A stretch of DNA of 64,000 bases from Pontederia crassipes (GCA_030549335.1 CM060184.1:42869909-42933908), one strand, 5' to 3'. Counted from the stretch's first letter, positions 23,315 to 35,698 are shown. The notes: generated by a model from the sequence alone, not told the origin. Program-made: numbers and translations.

Positions 23315-25407
23315 TATAACGATCCGAAAATTCACCCTAAAAGTTTTTAGCATTTAGGGTAATTTCGCACAGTTAGCCCATTCGTCATACATCCTTTAAC
23401 AGCGGAAGACTTTAATATTTTACTGAAAGTCATAATAAATAAATTTTTATTTGCACCATATAAAATCTTTTTCAACTAATAAGTTATGGGACCTCAAATT
23501 ACTAAAGACTTCAGTACATAGCATCAATGTTCAACTAGAACTTATTAGACCTAAGCACGTGCAACATTTCATCATGAGCTTGAGTTGTCATCCATCACTT
23601 AATCTTGATTACCTACACGATTCTAGACTGCAGGGTTTCCCAATTAGAGTATGTAAAAGTCATGCATGCCATGATATCCTATTGATACTACATGCAATGC
23701 ATCATTTATCATCATAATAACATAACATGTAAACATGCATGCCATGAACTATATTATGATCCTTACATAACATTACATAGCACTTACATTCATTCTTCAT
23801 ATAATATTCATGAATTATGTCATACCTGCTTAACTTCATGTCCATTATCTGCAAGTACCATTCAATAGAAATATGTATTCATATCATTCATCACATACAT
23901 GGCATAACATATCACTTCATTTCAATTTCATTGTCGTGTACATTCTAGGAGTTTCTTCATAACTCCTTCATCCTTACTTCTTGACTTCTTTCATACTTTA
24001 CATCTCCTCGGGGCTGCTTTATAATCATTTGGATCTTCTTTTATTCTTTTCTTTCTTTATTATGTGATCATTCATGTGTCATCTTCATCCTTAATCTTTA
24101 TCACATAATAACATCTTGACTTTCATTCCGTATCATAAGTCATATTTAGGAATACACACATCATAATAGTGAGTGACTTTATTTCTAGTCATCTTTAGAA
24201 ATACACACACTTTATGATGAGGGGCATTGTTCCTTGAAAAGTACATACACAAATGCAAGACTTTACTTCTCGAGCTTAGGTTCCCTCAAAGTACATACAT
24301 AAGTGCAGGACTTTACTTTCCATTTCACTTCATCATCATCATCATCTTAACATTCTTTCTTTGTCATAAGATACTTTAACTTCACTTTCATTCTTAATTT
24401 ATCTTATAACATCTTTGATCTTAACATAGTTGAAAGAATCATATCACATCATCACATTGGCTATCTAGGCCACATTCTTGGGAACACGCACATCATAATA
24501 GTGAGAGACATTCCAATGAATATGCACACTATAATAGTGAAGGACTTTATTCTGAAGAAGACACACTATAATATGCCAATTAGTGTCATGGCCATGTCCC
24601 ATCCCTGGCACACCCTTGTCACGGCCATGTCGCTTTGATCACGACCGTGAGAGAGGATTTTTCTCATCTGCGAGAACAATACGGCCTGCCCATATTTTTG
24701 CCCTTTAGGTCGCATTTTTGCCTTTCAGGTTATATTAAAGCTCACATAAAAAAATACTAGCATCCCATATTTTTGCTCTGTTGCCCGTATTAACGGCCTC
24801 CGACACGTATTGAGCTCACATCTTGCACGTTTTTCAATAAAATTTGGAAAAATGCAATACAAAGCACCCTAAAGGTTCTAGGTCTGATCTATATATCAAT
24901 AGACATCAAAAGCACATAAAAAACATATGAAGTCATCCATTCTTTCAAATATAGGGTTCATCCTAAATCTCACAGCATGGAACCCTAGCATAAGAATCTA
25001 ACATAGAAATTCAAAAGCATGAATCACATGTGAAAACCTTCTAGATCTAATTCATGATATGACCCTCAATCGCAATCCCTACCAAGGACTAGGGTGTCCT
25101 TGATTCTCTCAATCAAACATACAAACATTGAGAGCGAAGAGAGGGGTTGAATCCCCTTTACATACCTATGATCTTGTTCTTTCTCAATGATAATCCTTTT
25201 TCCTTTGTCTTTGTCCTCTTCCTCTTTGCCCTCTTCTTCTTCTTAATTTTTTTCCTTTTTCCTCCTAAGTTGGAGTCATCACGTGGAAGAAATAAAAAAA
25301 AAAAGGAGAGGGAGGGTTTGGGAGTTTTTATATAGTCTAACTCAGTGTTTCTTAGGGTTTCCTCCAAATGACTTAAATACTCGTATTCGAAAATTAGGGT
25401 TGTTACA
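23315..25407 (-). mobile_element. 5' LTR (C) of Gag-only element 3
   Basis: On the minus strand it starts TGTAACAACC at 25407 and ends at 23315 beside the PBS. Landmarks are TATATAAAAA (25334-25325), a GA-rich leader with CTTCTTC stretches, a donor-like GGTATGTAAAGGGGAT (25166-25151), palindromes (about 24650-24586) and a decayed stem-loop (about 23635). It aligns with LTR D over most of its length and with LTR A at its 3' end (AGCGGAAGAC near 23402 against 2311). The flank at 25408-25412 is ATATG; the partner duplication is lost with the left end. Confidence 0.85.
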
Positions 25408-26643
25408 ATATGATATCGTCATCATCCTTTATTATCATATCCAATCTTATGATTGATTATGATACTGATCCGATAGTCTTTCTGATTGGGTCTTTTTTCA
25501 CCTAAATTAAATGGTTAAAATATAGACGTCTTAGGTAAACAAGATAAAAGCTGAAAGCTACTAGGTCTTCATGTTTTCTGATTGTCTACAAGCTCCTAGG
25601 CCATATTGTTATTTAATTGAATTGAATGTGGCAAATAGTGTACCTAAAGATTTGATACGTCATCATTCTTTTGAGAAACTATGGATGTCCTGTGTTTGGT
25701 CATTTTCCTCTGCTATTCATAAATTATTGTTAGCGATATATTATTGGGTGGCTTGTCAGGATTGATCCTCCATTGGCCTATATGAAAGAGACATGAAGTT
25801 TTTCTTGATTGACCGAGCGCTCCTCATTGAATTAGATAACTTCGAACATTATAAATTGAATTGAATTGAATTAAAATTGAATCAAATTGAATTGGATTGA
25901 AATCGAATTAAATTGAATAGATCATAGTCATTTGGATACTAGCGTTGATTGGCATTGCTTCTGCCCATTGAATCGAATGGAACTGTTATTGACCTATGAC
26001 CGTTGATATTGAATTGGATATTATTGATATTATTAATTCAATATTGATCGGTCATTTGACCTTTTCCTAATCATTCATATTGATCTCTAGCTTTATTGTC
26101 CTATTGTTATATTAAATCATTGCTCCAATACTCTACTATTAATTAACAATACCACATTGATCAGATAATTATTAATTATTATCTTTATTGATTGATCTTT
26201 TGATCATAACCTGATATAATTGTTCACATCGATAAATCGTTATATCATTATATTAACTCATCATTGATCATATCTTATTTTCAATTGAACGTATTGATTG
26301 TTTAATAGACTCTATGTACTGAGTATTTTTATACTTATGAATTTTTTCTGTACTTGTATCCGTGCAGGTGAGAGAGCTATAGATGATGTTCTTACTTAGT
26401 GACAGACAGATGTTGCACATATTCTAAATCGAGTGGTCTAGTTTTTATTATTTTCACATTTATTAGAAATGTGAACTTATTTATATTTTAATTATTTTTA
26501 ATATTATGGATTATTAGCTATTATTATTGAAAAAGTCTTCCGCATTTATTATTTATATTCATAAAAAATATTTCATAAAAGATTGTATAGCGTCTCTACG
26601 ATGACTCTAAGCACGTGAAAGTTACTTGGGTCACGGGCGTTAC
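25408..26643 (+). mobile_element. LTR-like fragment ending GGCGTTACA
   Basis: The right end (GGGCGTTACA at 26643) and an upstream region with GACTCTATGTACTGAG and GTGCAGGTGAGAG resemble the last 450 bp of element 1's LTR (GACTCTATGTGTACTGG, TGCAGGTGAGAAC near 16370-16435). The left end is hidden against LTR C. A run of degenerate GAATT/GAATTGAATT units lies at 25850-25920. No coding sequence is visible. Confidence 0.5.
25850..25920 (+). repeat. GAATT-type short repeat
   Basis: About twelve imperfect GAATT/GAATTAAATT pentamer-decamer units lie in the LTR-like fragment. Confidence 0.7.
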
Positions 26644-28896
26644 ATATATATATTTAATCATAACAATGATTTGTACCTGTATATATAAGCAAATATTAAA
26701 GTGTCAAAATAAAATAATAATAATCTACATATTAAAATTATAATATCTTTACATATATATATATATAATAAAAAATATTCATATGTCCCATTGCATGCAC
26801 ATAATAATAAATGTTGAGAATAATTTTGTTAAACACATAATATCTTATGCTATAACATACAAGGAGAATAAGATATTTGGTAAATGTCAAAATAAACATA
26901 TAAAATGTTATAACTAATTAAAATATTAATTTATACATGCTAATGGAATGGTTTATAGTAGCTAAAAAATTATTAGATGAATAATTATAAGAGATAACTA
27001 TAAGATATCATTGACTACATAATTTCTCAATTGTACTAGATATGGTTATATAGTAACTTTTTTATCATTTCTCAATCATTGATATTTATATTGTACCTTA
27101 ATTATTTAAGAACAAAGTCATGTATATGCAAATAATTATTTTGTCAATGTAAATATTATAGCAATAATAAATATATGATATGACTGAAAATATTAAAGTT
27201 AAAATATGTTAAATAATAATTGAAATAGTATATGTATTTTTCTTAAAACAAAAAAGAGATATATTAGTTAGCAAAATAATGCATATTCATTTAACCAATT
27301 ATAATTACAATTTAAATAAAAGGTATAATGAAGTTATGTTGCTTTTTTATTATCATCTTATATTAATGATATGAGATTAGATAAAGTTATAAATCCTTTA
27401 AAAAGGCAAAATATTTTGCATAATGTCTAAATAATTTTATAATTTAGATATGATATATAATATAAATGTATATTATTAAAATAAATAATAAAAATGTTGA
27501 TAAATAACTCTAACTTCAAAATTATAAATTGATATTATTTACTTTAGTTCCAAATTTAAAGTATGCAAAGTCAAAATGAAAGAGTGACACTATAAAAGAC
27601 GAAGAAATTATAATTTCGGTAACTATCTTATAGGTTGAAATTGATTTTTTTCAATAATTCTTGTAACCTCGATAAAAAAAAAATTTGTGATTGATACTAA
27701 AATAAAAATACTTTAAATAAATTTTAATAATTATTTATATAAAAAATAAACATAGCATTTTTATATCATTTATATATTATATTATAACGAAGATTAACTT
27801 ATGTATTAATTTTGTATGAAGCTAAGATGTTAGGTGGTACTTTTAAAATAATTATTTTTAAAGAAATAATGTATATATGGGTAATTTATTGTGTATATTT
27901 TTAAAATGAACAATGAAAAATAACTCGATTATAAAGCAATTTCAAATTGAAAGAAAGTAATTTATATTGTCTAATTAATATCACATTTGTACAATAATAT
28001 ACACATATTAAAAACATAATTATATATATATATATAATTAAAGTGATCTCGTGTCCCATGGCATGCTCATAATATTCATAAATTTTTTAAGTAATGAAAA
28101 TATGTGAATGTTGAGAATGATTTTGTTAAACATATAATATTTTATACAATAATATACAAAGAGAATAAGATATTTGGAAAATATCAAACAATCATATAAA
28201 ATATTATAATTAATTAAACTATTAGTTTATATATGCTAATGAAATGGTTTAGTAGTATCTAAAAAATCATGGAATCAATAATAATAATAACAATAATAAT
28301 AATAATTATATAATTATTAATATATATATATATATATATATATTTACATATAAAATAAAATTAGTCACCTATCCCATGGCATGCTCATAATATTCATAAA
28401 TTTTTTAAGTCATGAATATATGAATGTTGAGAATACTTTTGTTAAACGCATAATATCTTATACTATAATATATTAGGAGATTAATATATTTGGCAAATGT
28501 GAAATAATCACATAAATGTTGTAACTAATTAAAATATTAATTGTACATGCTAATGTAGCAATGACTAAAAAATTAGTGGATGAATAATTATAAGAGATAA
28601 GTCTAATACATTGTTGCATATATAATTTCTCAATTATAATAGATATGGTTATATAGTAGTTTTTTTATCATTTCTCAACCATTAATATTTATATTGTGCC
28701 TTAATTACCTAAGAACAAAGTATATATATGATATGGTTGAAAACATTAAAATTTAAATATGTAAATAAATAACTTTAAAAAATAGGTAATGTTATTAAAA
28801 AGTATAGTAGTAACAAAAGATATATATATATATATATATGGAAAAATAATTCATATTCATTTAAGAATTATAATTTAAATAAAAGTATAATAAATC
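26644..28896. repeat. AT-rich region with three diverged copies of one repeat
   Basis: Copies start near 26780, 28055 and 28365. Each opens with 'TCCCATGGCATGCTCATAATA', followed by 'AATGTTGAGAATGATTTTGTTAAAC' and 'GAGAATAAGATATTTGGCAAAT'. The first and third continue into 'ATAGATATGGTTATATAGTA' and 'TTTATATTGTACCTTAATTA'. Several (TA)n runs separate them (for example 26754-26766 and 28319-28342). No gene was seen. Confidence 0.7.
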
Positions 28897-29599
28897 TAGA
28901 GGAGCAAGACAGTTTGCACTGCACCCCGTGTAGTGCGCTATTTTAAGTCGTGAGATGAACCATCATTACATCTAATGGCTCTTATGGTTTCCTCCCTTTA
29001 ATAACCCACCTAAGTACAAATGACACCATTTACTGACCTTATGGATTATTTATTTTTATACTTTTTTTCTCTCTAAAACATTCTCTGAGTCCTCTATTGT
29101 CACCAAAAGTCATAAAAAACACTATCACTTAGGCTGTTGGGCATCCATATTTTTCCAAAATTAGTCTAGATATCAAAAGCAACAAATTTGCTCAATTTCT
29201 TTTATTTTTTAGTATATTTTCCTAAAAATTGTGTTAGAATAATATTTTTGTGTGGAACTCGTCAACATTTTGCTAATTGAAACACATCAAAATGATGTAT
29301 CAATTTCCTATTGAGGAGTCTTGATAACGTTGAAACTGAAATTATAATGGAATGCAGAAGGAACCACATATTATTTTTATCTTGACATCACTTTGTTCAG
29401 TGAATGTAATGAAAGTTGCACAATTGATCCAACATCTTCATTACATGAAAGTTGAGAACTATATGATCAACCTTTAACAATAGAAAGGAATATTTTGTTT
29501 AATCATAAATGATTATATAAATTAATTTGACAAAACAAGGTGCCACAATTTAGACACAAAATGGACATGTTATATAGCCCACACTATACACAAACAAAA

Positions 29600-30045
29600 G
29601 TCATTGCATGCTCTTAGAAGTGTTTTCCCCAAAAACCATCGGAAACGTCATTTCCAACGGTTTTTTTTTATGGAATCAATTGGTCCAAAAAATGGTCGTC
29701 GTAAATTAATTTTTGATGGTTGAGAAAAAAATGTCGAAAATTTTGACGGAAGTCGTCGATATTTGCGACGGTCGACGAAACCATCGAAACTTCGACGGCA
29801 CGACCGCCAATATTTGAGGCGGTCGACGAAACCGTCGAAACTTCGAGCGGCCGGATTCAGCCGCCAGCCGGCTGAGGTCGGATCCGGCCGTCAGGCAAGA
29901 GAGAGAGAGAGAATGGAGAGGGACACCGGCGGGAGAGGGTCGTCGCCGGTCGACGCTTGACATCTGGTCGAGAGACTCGCCGGCAGGAAAAGGGAGAGGG
30001 AGAGGGAGAGAGAGAGAGGAGAGGGGGAAAGAAATAAAGGGATTG

Positions 30046-30090
<45 letters not shown>

Positions 30091-30868
30091 AAAGATGAGA
30101 AAGCTGAAAAAATGGAAAAAAACGGGATAATGAAATTTTAATTATCGATGACTCTGACCATCGAAAAAGTAAATATTAATTATTTTTAAAGTTACCGACG
30201 GTTGTGACCGTCAAAAATTATTTATTATAAAAATAAAATACCATATTTAGTTATCTATAATATTTATTTTTTATTTTACCGACGTTTTGAACTGTCGCTA
30301 ATTATTACCAACGGTCAGAACCGTAAAAAATTATGATGGTTTGTACTGTCGCTAATTATATTAATAAAATACTCCTCATATTATATTATTATACATTTAT
30401 CGATGGTTACGACCGTCAAAAATATCGACATTCCTAATCGTCGATAATTATAATAATAATATGATAAATTATATAATTTATTATTTTCATTTTTGACGGT
30501 TGTAACCGTCGAAAATTCCGTCAAAAATTGTGACGGATGGATATCTATCGAAAATTATGACGGATGGATATCGACGTCCCTAATCATCAAAAAATAAAAT
30601 AATAATATAACAAATTATATAATTTATTATTTTCATTTATTCTGTCAAAAATTGCGACGCATGGATAGGTCAAAAATATCGACGTTCCTAATCGTCAAAA
30701 AATAAAATAATAATATAATAAATTATATAATTTATTATTTTTATTTTTGACGGTTGTAATCGTCGAAATTCCGTCAGAAATATTTTCATCGCAAAATTCG
30801 TTGCAAATTGCAATAAATTTCTATCTGTCGAAAATTGTCCGTCGGAAAATGACAAGTTTCTTGTAGTG
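29600..30868. mobile_element. CACTA (En/Spm-like) transposon end with subterminal repeats
   Basis: The right terminus reads CACTACAAGAAA on the minus strand (30868-30857), the canonical CACTA inverted-repeat end. Many short subterminal repeats of the type GACGGTTGTAACCGTC or TCGACGGT occur in both orientations from about 29640 to 30830, as expected for transposase-binding sites. The matching left terminus was not found, and no transposase is encoded, so this is a non-autonomous or truncated copy. A long (TA)n lies at 30048-30088. Confidence 0.7.
30048..30088. repeat. (TA)n microsatellite
   Basis: About 20 perfect TA units follow a GA-rich purine tract (29897-30030). Confidence 0.95.
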
Positions 30869-31394
30869 TTCGTAACCTAAGAAAGATAACAAAATAAAAG
30901 GAAAAATCACGTCATATGGAACATTTTTAAAGGTGAAAATCAGAAACATTTGAGAACTAACATTTTCTTTTAGTTGATCCATCAATAGCCAAAATTTCCA
31001 TCTTCAAATTATAGGTCTTTGTCAGCATCTTCTTCAATCATATCCACACTATTATATTGCATTAAACATAATAATATCAAATATATTAAAATTATAAAAA
31101 ATAATAGCACAATACAATATACCTTTGTGTCAGATAGTATCAATGCAGGTCAATATTCCTGTTCATGCAAGTCAATAGTATAATACATGATTCCATATTC
31201 CTGTTCATGCAGGTCAATAGTATCAATGCCCAATTAGCAACAAGAAAAATAATGACGTTCCTCACATAATTTTTGTGAAACAGGAAAGAAGAGGGAAGAG
31301 AAAAAAATAGTATTGCTAGTTTAATTTTTAATCTAACAAATGTAAAATTCCTTGATGAAGATTATTTTAACTAAGAGTATTTGTGGTATCTAAT

Positions 31395-31535
31395 TGTTTT
31401 TTGAACCAAAAGCATTTTGCCTTATGAGAATGGCCATCCGCTCTTTAAATGTGATCCAATGCTTAAATATAAAAGTATTTAAAGGACATTTGAACCAGAA
31501 GAAATTTTTAACTAAGAGTGGAACATTTAAATATG
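31395..31535 (+). repeat. Direct repeat left of the GC-rich segment
   Basis: It contains 'AAATGTGATCCAATGCTTAAATA' and 'AAAGGACATTTGAACCAGAAG', and matches 32365-32505 in order and orientation. The pair brackets the GC-rich block. Confidence 0.65.
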
Positions 31536-31539
31536 AGAA

Positions 31540-32330
31540 AAGAGGGCCTCCTTAGCAGAGGCGCTAAGGAGGCTGCTTAGCATCATTCTGCACCGTCTGA
31601 TCTCATCCACCGGTGCGTGTTTTTTAACATTTTTTAAAGACGTGATCTCAATCGTCCGTAATGGCATGAACGGACGAGATCGAACAAATATATTTGCCTT
31701 TTTTTTTGCGTGAAGGGCGAAGCAGAGGCGGTGATGGCGGCGGCTGCGCAGTGGAGATAGTCCGAGGAGATGGAGAAGGAGGAGGAGGCGGATGACATAG
31801 AGAGAAGGGAAGGGTTCGACCGCGACGGAGGCGTAGGTGCGGCAAGCGCGGTGGACGGAGGACGAGATGTAGGAGAGGGCAGAGGCGATGGCGAAGAAGA
31901 GGAGAGGGGCAGCCGAGGAGGAATAGATGAGGTTATTGACGGCAGAGGGTGGCGATGCAACATCCGAGAGTAGGGAGGAGTCGTCGAGGTACGAATGGAG
32001 GTTGAGAAGGTCAGAGAGCAACATCATCAGCAAGGGATCATCCATGGTCGGACGTCTTCTCGAAGAGCAATTGGCTTCTCCGCGGCAGAGGTGGTGTGCA
32101 CGATGAGGGCCACCCGGTTGGAGGCCGACGAGCCCGATTTGAAGCGCACCGTGGTGGCCGGCGAGGAGATGATGAGGGTGAGGATGTGGCGGGCGGTGAG
32201 GAGGTGGGCAGGGAGGAGGGATCGGAGGCGGGTGAGGAGGGAGCGAAGGCGAGCGCTAGACAAGAATGAAAAAAAAGAGCGCTTAGATGGGCTCCACATG
32301 CTATGGCACTTTTTTCTTTAAATACGATCC
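31540..32330 (-). other. GC-rich gene-like segment, possibly captured
   Basis: An island of high GC lies in very AT-rich DNA. On the minus strand, open frames of 172 codons (32045-31527) and 90 codons (32299-32027) overlap slightly. The first starts MDDPLLMMLLSDLLNLHSYL and is followed by Ala/Ser-rich, possibly hydrophobic stretches. I recognise no family. At its left edge is a perfect 10-bp hairpin, CCTCCTTAGC (31547-31556) and GCTAAGGAGG (31563-31572). It is bracketed by direct repeats. Transposon capture of a host gene piece (Pack-MULE or CACTA style) is the likely explanation, though unproven. Confidence 0.4.
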
Positions 32331-32364
32331 AAAAGAAGTGAATGAGGAGTCATCGAGAGTAAAA

Positions 32365-32505
32365 AAAAAACATTTGAACCAGAAGCATTTCCCTTCATCA
32401 AAAGAGTATCACCTCTTTAAACGTGATCCAATGCTTAAATAAAAAAATATTCAAAGGACATTTGAAGTAGGAAGAATTTTTTAAACTAAGAGGAGGACAT
32501 TTAAA
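32365..32505 (+). repeat. Direct repeat right of the GC-rich segment
   Basis: Diverged copy of 31395-31535, sharing 'AACGTGATCCAATGCTTAAATA' and 'AAAGGACATTTGAAG'. Confidence 0.65.
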
Positions 32506-32880
32506 TCTGATTCAAAGCCTAAAAATATATTTAGAGAAAGAACATTAGAATAAAAAATACTGTACCTCAAGGAACTATGAAGAATCATTTAGTGGAAAAG
32601 AGCAGATGAACTACACGAAGAAGATGATCAACAATCCGACAAAGCCATCTCTGTAGCATCATGATCTATAGTTAGGGAAAGAAGAGAGATGGCCAATAAA
32701 CCAACAAAGATATCACCATGTTCCTCGTGGAGAACAGACGACCAAAAAACATGAGAAGAGAGAAACAAACAAGAGAATGATTTAGGGTTAAAAATTCAAA
32801 TCAAACTAAGTCATTCATTAACATCGATGATTGAGATCAATGGGCTCCTTACATGCAGTCCACGATTGCACTGCATATAT

Positions 32881-33753
32881 TAATCATATGAGATTAGATA
32901 AAGTATAAAATCATAGGAAAAGACTTTATTATGAGCATATGTAAATTATTAAACTATCGGACTTATCGATTAGAAACATATCTATATTTTTATAAATATG
33001 AAAATAATTTTTATTTTAATATATTTATTTATATTATTTTATATGGAGGTTTACAAATAAATAGAAAGAAAGAAAAGTCAACAGTGCATATATTTTTAAA
33101 AATTAAAATATATAATTATACGTTAAGTTTTACTTGTACTGAATTTAATATGAAAATAAATTATACAATCAATAATATTTGTCAAAATAATTAAGGTCCA
33201 AATAAAAGTGATAATACATATATTTCTTGAGCATAATAATTAAACATAAAATAATATAATGTATAGAGATCATGAAAAGATTCGTAGATATAGGTCCACA
33301 TGTTCCCCGAAACATACTTATTAAAGAGATTTAAGAAATATTATCGTTTTGAAAATCTATTTCTTCACCGATAGTTAGCGATGAATAATTGTAAGTCTTT
33401 TTAATATTTTTAATAAGTCTTAAAATTCTTATTATATCACATATCAATTTTTTCAAGGTTTTTGGGATACATTTTCTTTGTTCTCTTTGGTGATTTTTTA
33501 AGATAGTTAAATATATTTGATTGAATAAGTTACGAAAATCATTTATTCAATTGTGGAATCACTTAAATATTGCTTTACATGGAAACAATCATAATTTTTA
33601 ATTTTACCTATCTCTATTTATTACATCTACTCAAATAAGCAATATTATAGGAACATATATTCCATAGTGTTGGATATGGACATTGTAATATGATAGACCC
33701 AAATTTATGTAAATATTGATTCAGTGCAATAAAATGAATAGTTATTATTAATT
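32881..33753. other. AT-rich DNA left of element 2
   Basis: It continues the AT-rich repeat that the composite insertion interrupted. No gene or structured RNA is recognisable. Confidence 0.5.
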
Positions 33754-33758
33754 AATGA
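33754..33758 (+). repeat. Target-site duplication AATGA (left copy)
   Basis: It lies directly before the element 2 terminus at 33759 and is repeated at 42466-42470. Confidence 0.9.
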
Positions 33759-35658
33759 TGTAACGCTCCCAAATCGACCAACGCTACGTGGCGAGGATCT
33801 ATTCGAAGGCGCTACGAAAACACTATAACATTGACCAAAACTTGATCAAAACTTGACCAAATCACAATTAAAAATAATGGCATGTCAATGTTAAAAGCAA
33901 AGAAGGAAAGATAGAAATATCATAAAACTAAAAGTCTCAAAATATTACAAAGTCCATGATAATCATAATGTCTGAATTACATCAAGCTCAAAATGTGAAA
34001 ATAAATATAAAGATAACTAGACCCTCTCTTGGTTCATGTGCTCTAGCATCGCTGGTCGCGGCACACGATCTCAACACCATCACTGGCATGGCCTTATGGA
34101 AATCAACACAGGGGAGGAGGTCCTCCCGTAAGCTATACAGTCTAGTGGGGATCCATAAGTGCACAATGCATAACAATAAATAGCAATTGGTAGAACTAAT
34201 AAACACTTACAATAAGATTAGATTTGAGAGCATAAGATCATTCAATTTGAGATATAGATGGATAGAAGAGAGAGAGATCATGAGTCAATCGTATAATCAT
34301 AAAAGATTTCAAGGATAATGCTGGATCAATAATCATGCTTTGTTCATCATGTTCATGTTACTTATCCATGCTCTTTGTGCTCTTACTTTCACTTAACATT
34401 AGGTGCCTTTGAGTGTTTTCATCCTGGGGAATTTACGTCAGAGACAGCCAATGGGGGATCAAGCCATAGCTAAGGGAGCGACCCTACACAGCTTAAGCTC
34501 TGACCACCACTCCCATAAACATGTTCATGTCTTTCTTACTTAATCACTTTATCACTTTGTCATACTTGCATATCATGATAGGATTGAATTATAGGACAGA
34601 GCAAAATAAGGTCAATGATTCAATCACATAACATTTCAAACAGTAAAGTGTAGCAACACACAAGCATATAAAGAATCTCAATCAAATCAGGAATCAATAT
34701 GCAATCTAGACAGATATCGGTCAACAGGTCCTCACTGGTCGGTCGACCATTTTTCGGACACCGATCGATCGATATCTCTGGATCCGTCGATCGGTTGGTT
34801 TGAATGCAATACAATAAATTTCTACTACACCGGTCGACCGATATCTCTGCATCGGTCGACCGATAGTATTTAATCAAAAAGAACTTCGATCGGCCGAACG
34901 ATATAAGGCTCGGAAAGATTGATCGATCGATCGATAACCTTATCACCGGTCGATCGATATACATGATCGGTCGACCGGTCCTCATGAAAAATAGAAACGG
35001 ACATAATCCATTTAACCACGAATTTCAATCAAAAAAATGCAATCAAGTCATAAAATTAATCATCTAAGCCTAGAGGGTTAATACAGAACATATCTAGGAT
35101 AAAAAGGAATCACAATCATGAAGCAAACATGGTAATACAATCAATTCATCATTTTCCATATCATTTCAATCATCAAGAACACATCAAACGATAAGAACCT
35201 AGTTCTAATCAATTGCTATCATGTTATACAAGGAGATTTCGGTATCACCCACATTATTTCATGCTTGATCATAGCTTGGCCCTTTCCGAACACCAATAAT
35301 CACTTTTCCCTATTGTTCTCCTCCTAGGAAGCATCCAATTGCGAAAAGGAATAAGGAGATGATTCTAAAATAAAAAAAAGTGCAGAATTGAATAAAGAAA
35401 CTAGATGAACCTTGTTGTATCCTTTATTCCTTGCTGGATGGATGGCCTTAGGGAGGAAGAGAGAGAAGTGAGGGAGAGGAATGAGGGTGGCTAAGGGAGG
35501 GCTTTAGGGCAATAACCCTTTTTATAGGTTAGTTATAGTGCTATTAGGCTAATGGGCTCACTAATTGTGCTATGGAGTTATCTTTACAATTTGGTTTTTA
35601 TTTTCTATTTCTTTTATTTTCTATTATTTATTTATTTTTAAATGTGCTGGGTATTACA
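33759..35658 (-). mobile_element. 3' LTR of chromovirus element 2
   Basis: 1900 bp; on the minus strand it starts TGTAATACCC at 35658 and ends GAGCGTTACA at 33759. It aligns throughout with 40549-42465, with several percent visible differences. It holds TATAAAAA (35526-35519), a palindrome cluster (34715-34983, perfect ATCGGTCGACCGAT at 34851-34864) and TTGAC/GTCAA repeats near 33833-33860. As the 3' LTR it would supply the polyadenylation signals. Confidence 0.92.
34715..34983. repeat. Palindrome cluster in the element 2 3' LTR
   Basis: About ten members of the ATCGGTCGACCGAT family occur, often spaced by 'ATCTCTG' phrases. The set is conserved in the other LTR at 41491-41758. Confidence 0.85.
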
Positions 35659-35680
35659 TTATTACCCCTTAAAAGAAAAT
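35659..35680 (-). promoter_or_regulatory. Polypurine tract region of element 2
   Basis: The minus strand reads TTTTCTTTTAAGGGGTAATAA immediately before the 3' LTR. The purine core AAGGGG is short, as in element 1 (AAGGTG). Confidence 0.7.
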
Positions 35681-35698
35681 TCGTCCTCGAATTTTACA

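Larger units (their letters stand above)
28897..32880. mobile_element. Composite insertion of about 4 kb in AT-rich repeats
   Basis: The uninterrupted repeat copy at 27295-27400 runs 'AATAAAAGGTATAATGAAG...ATGAGATTAGATAAAG'. The copy at 28860 is broken at 28897 and resumes at 32880 with 'TAATCATATGAGATTAGATAAAG', so what lies between is inserted. Both edges carry TTGCACTGCA in the same orientation (28914-28923 and 32866-32875) within imperfect hairpins. It contains a CACTA terminus and a GC-rich segment. I could not assign the whole to one superfamily. Confidence 0.55.

Noticed and set aside
25158-25367. Lys-rich small protein on the minus strand
   Set aside because: It is the purine-rich leader of LTR C read as protein.
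29706-29963. Antiparallel open frames with repeated RRPSQI or RSTKPSKLR motifs
   Set aside because: They arise from CACTA subterminal repeats read as protein.
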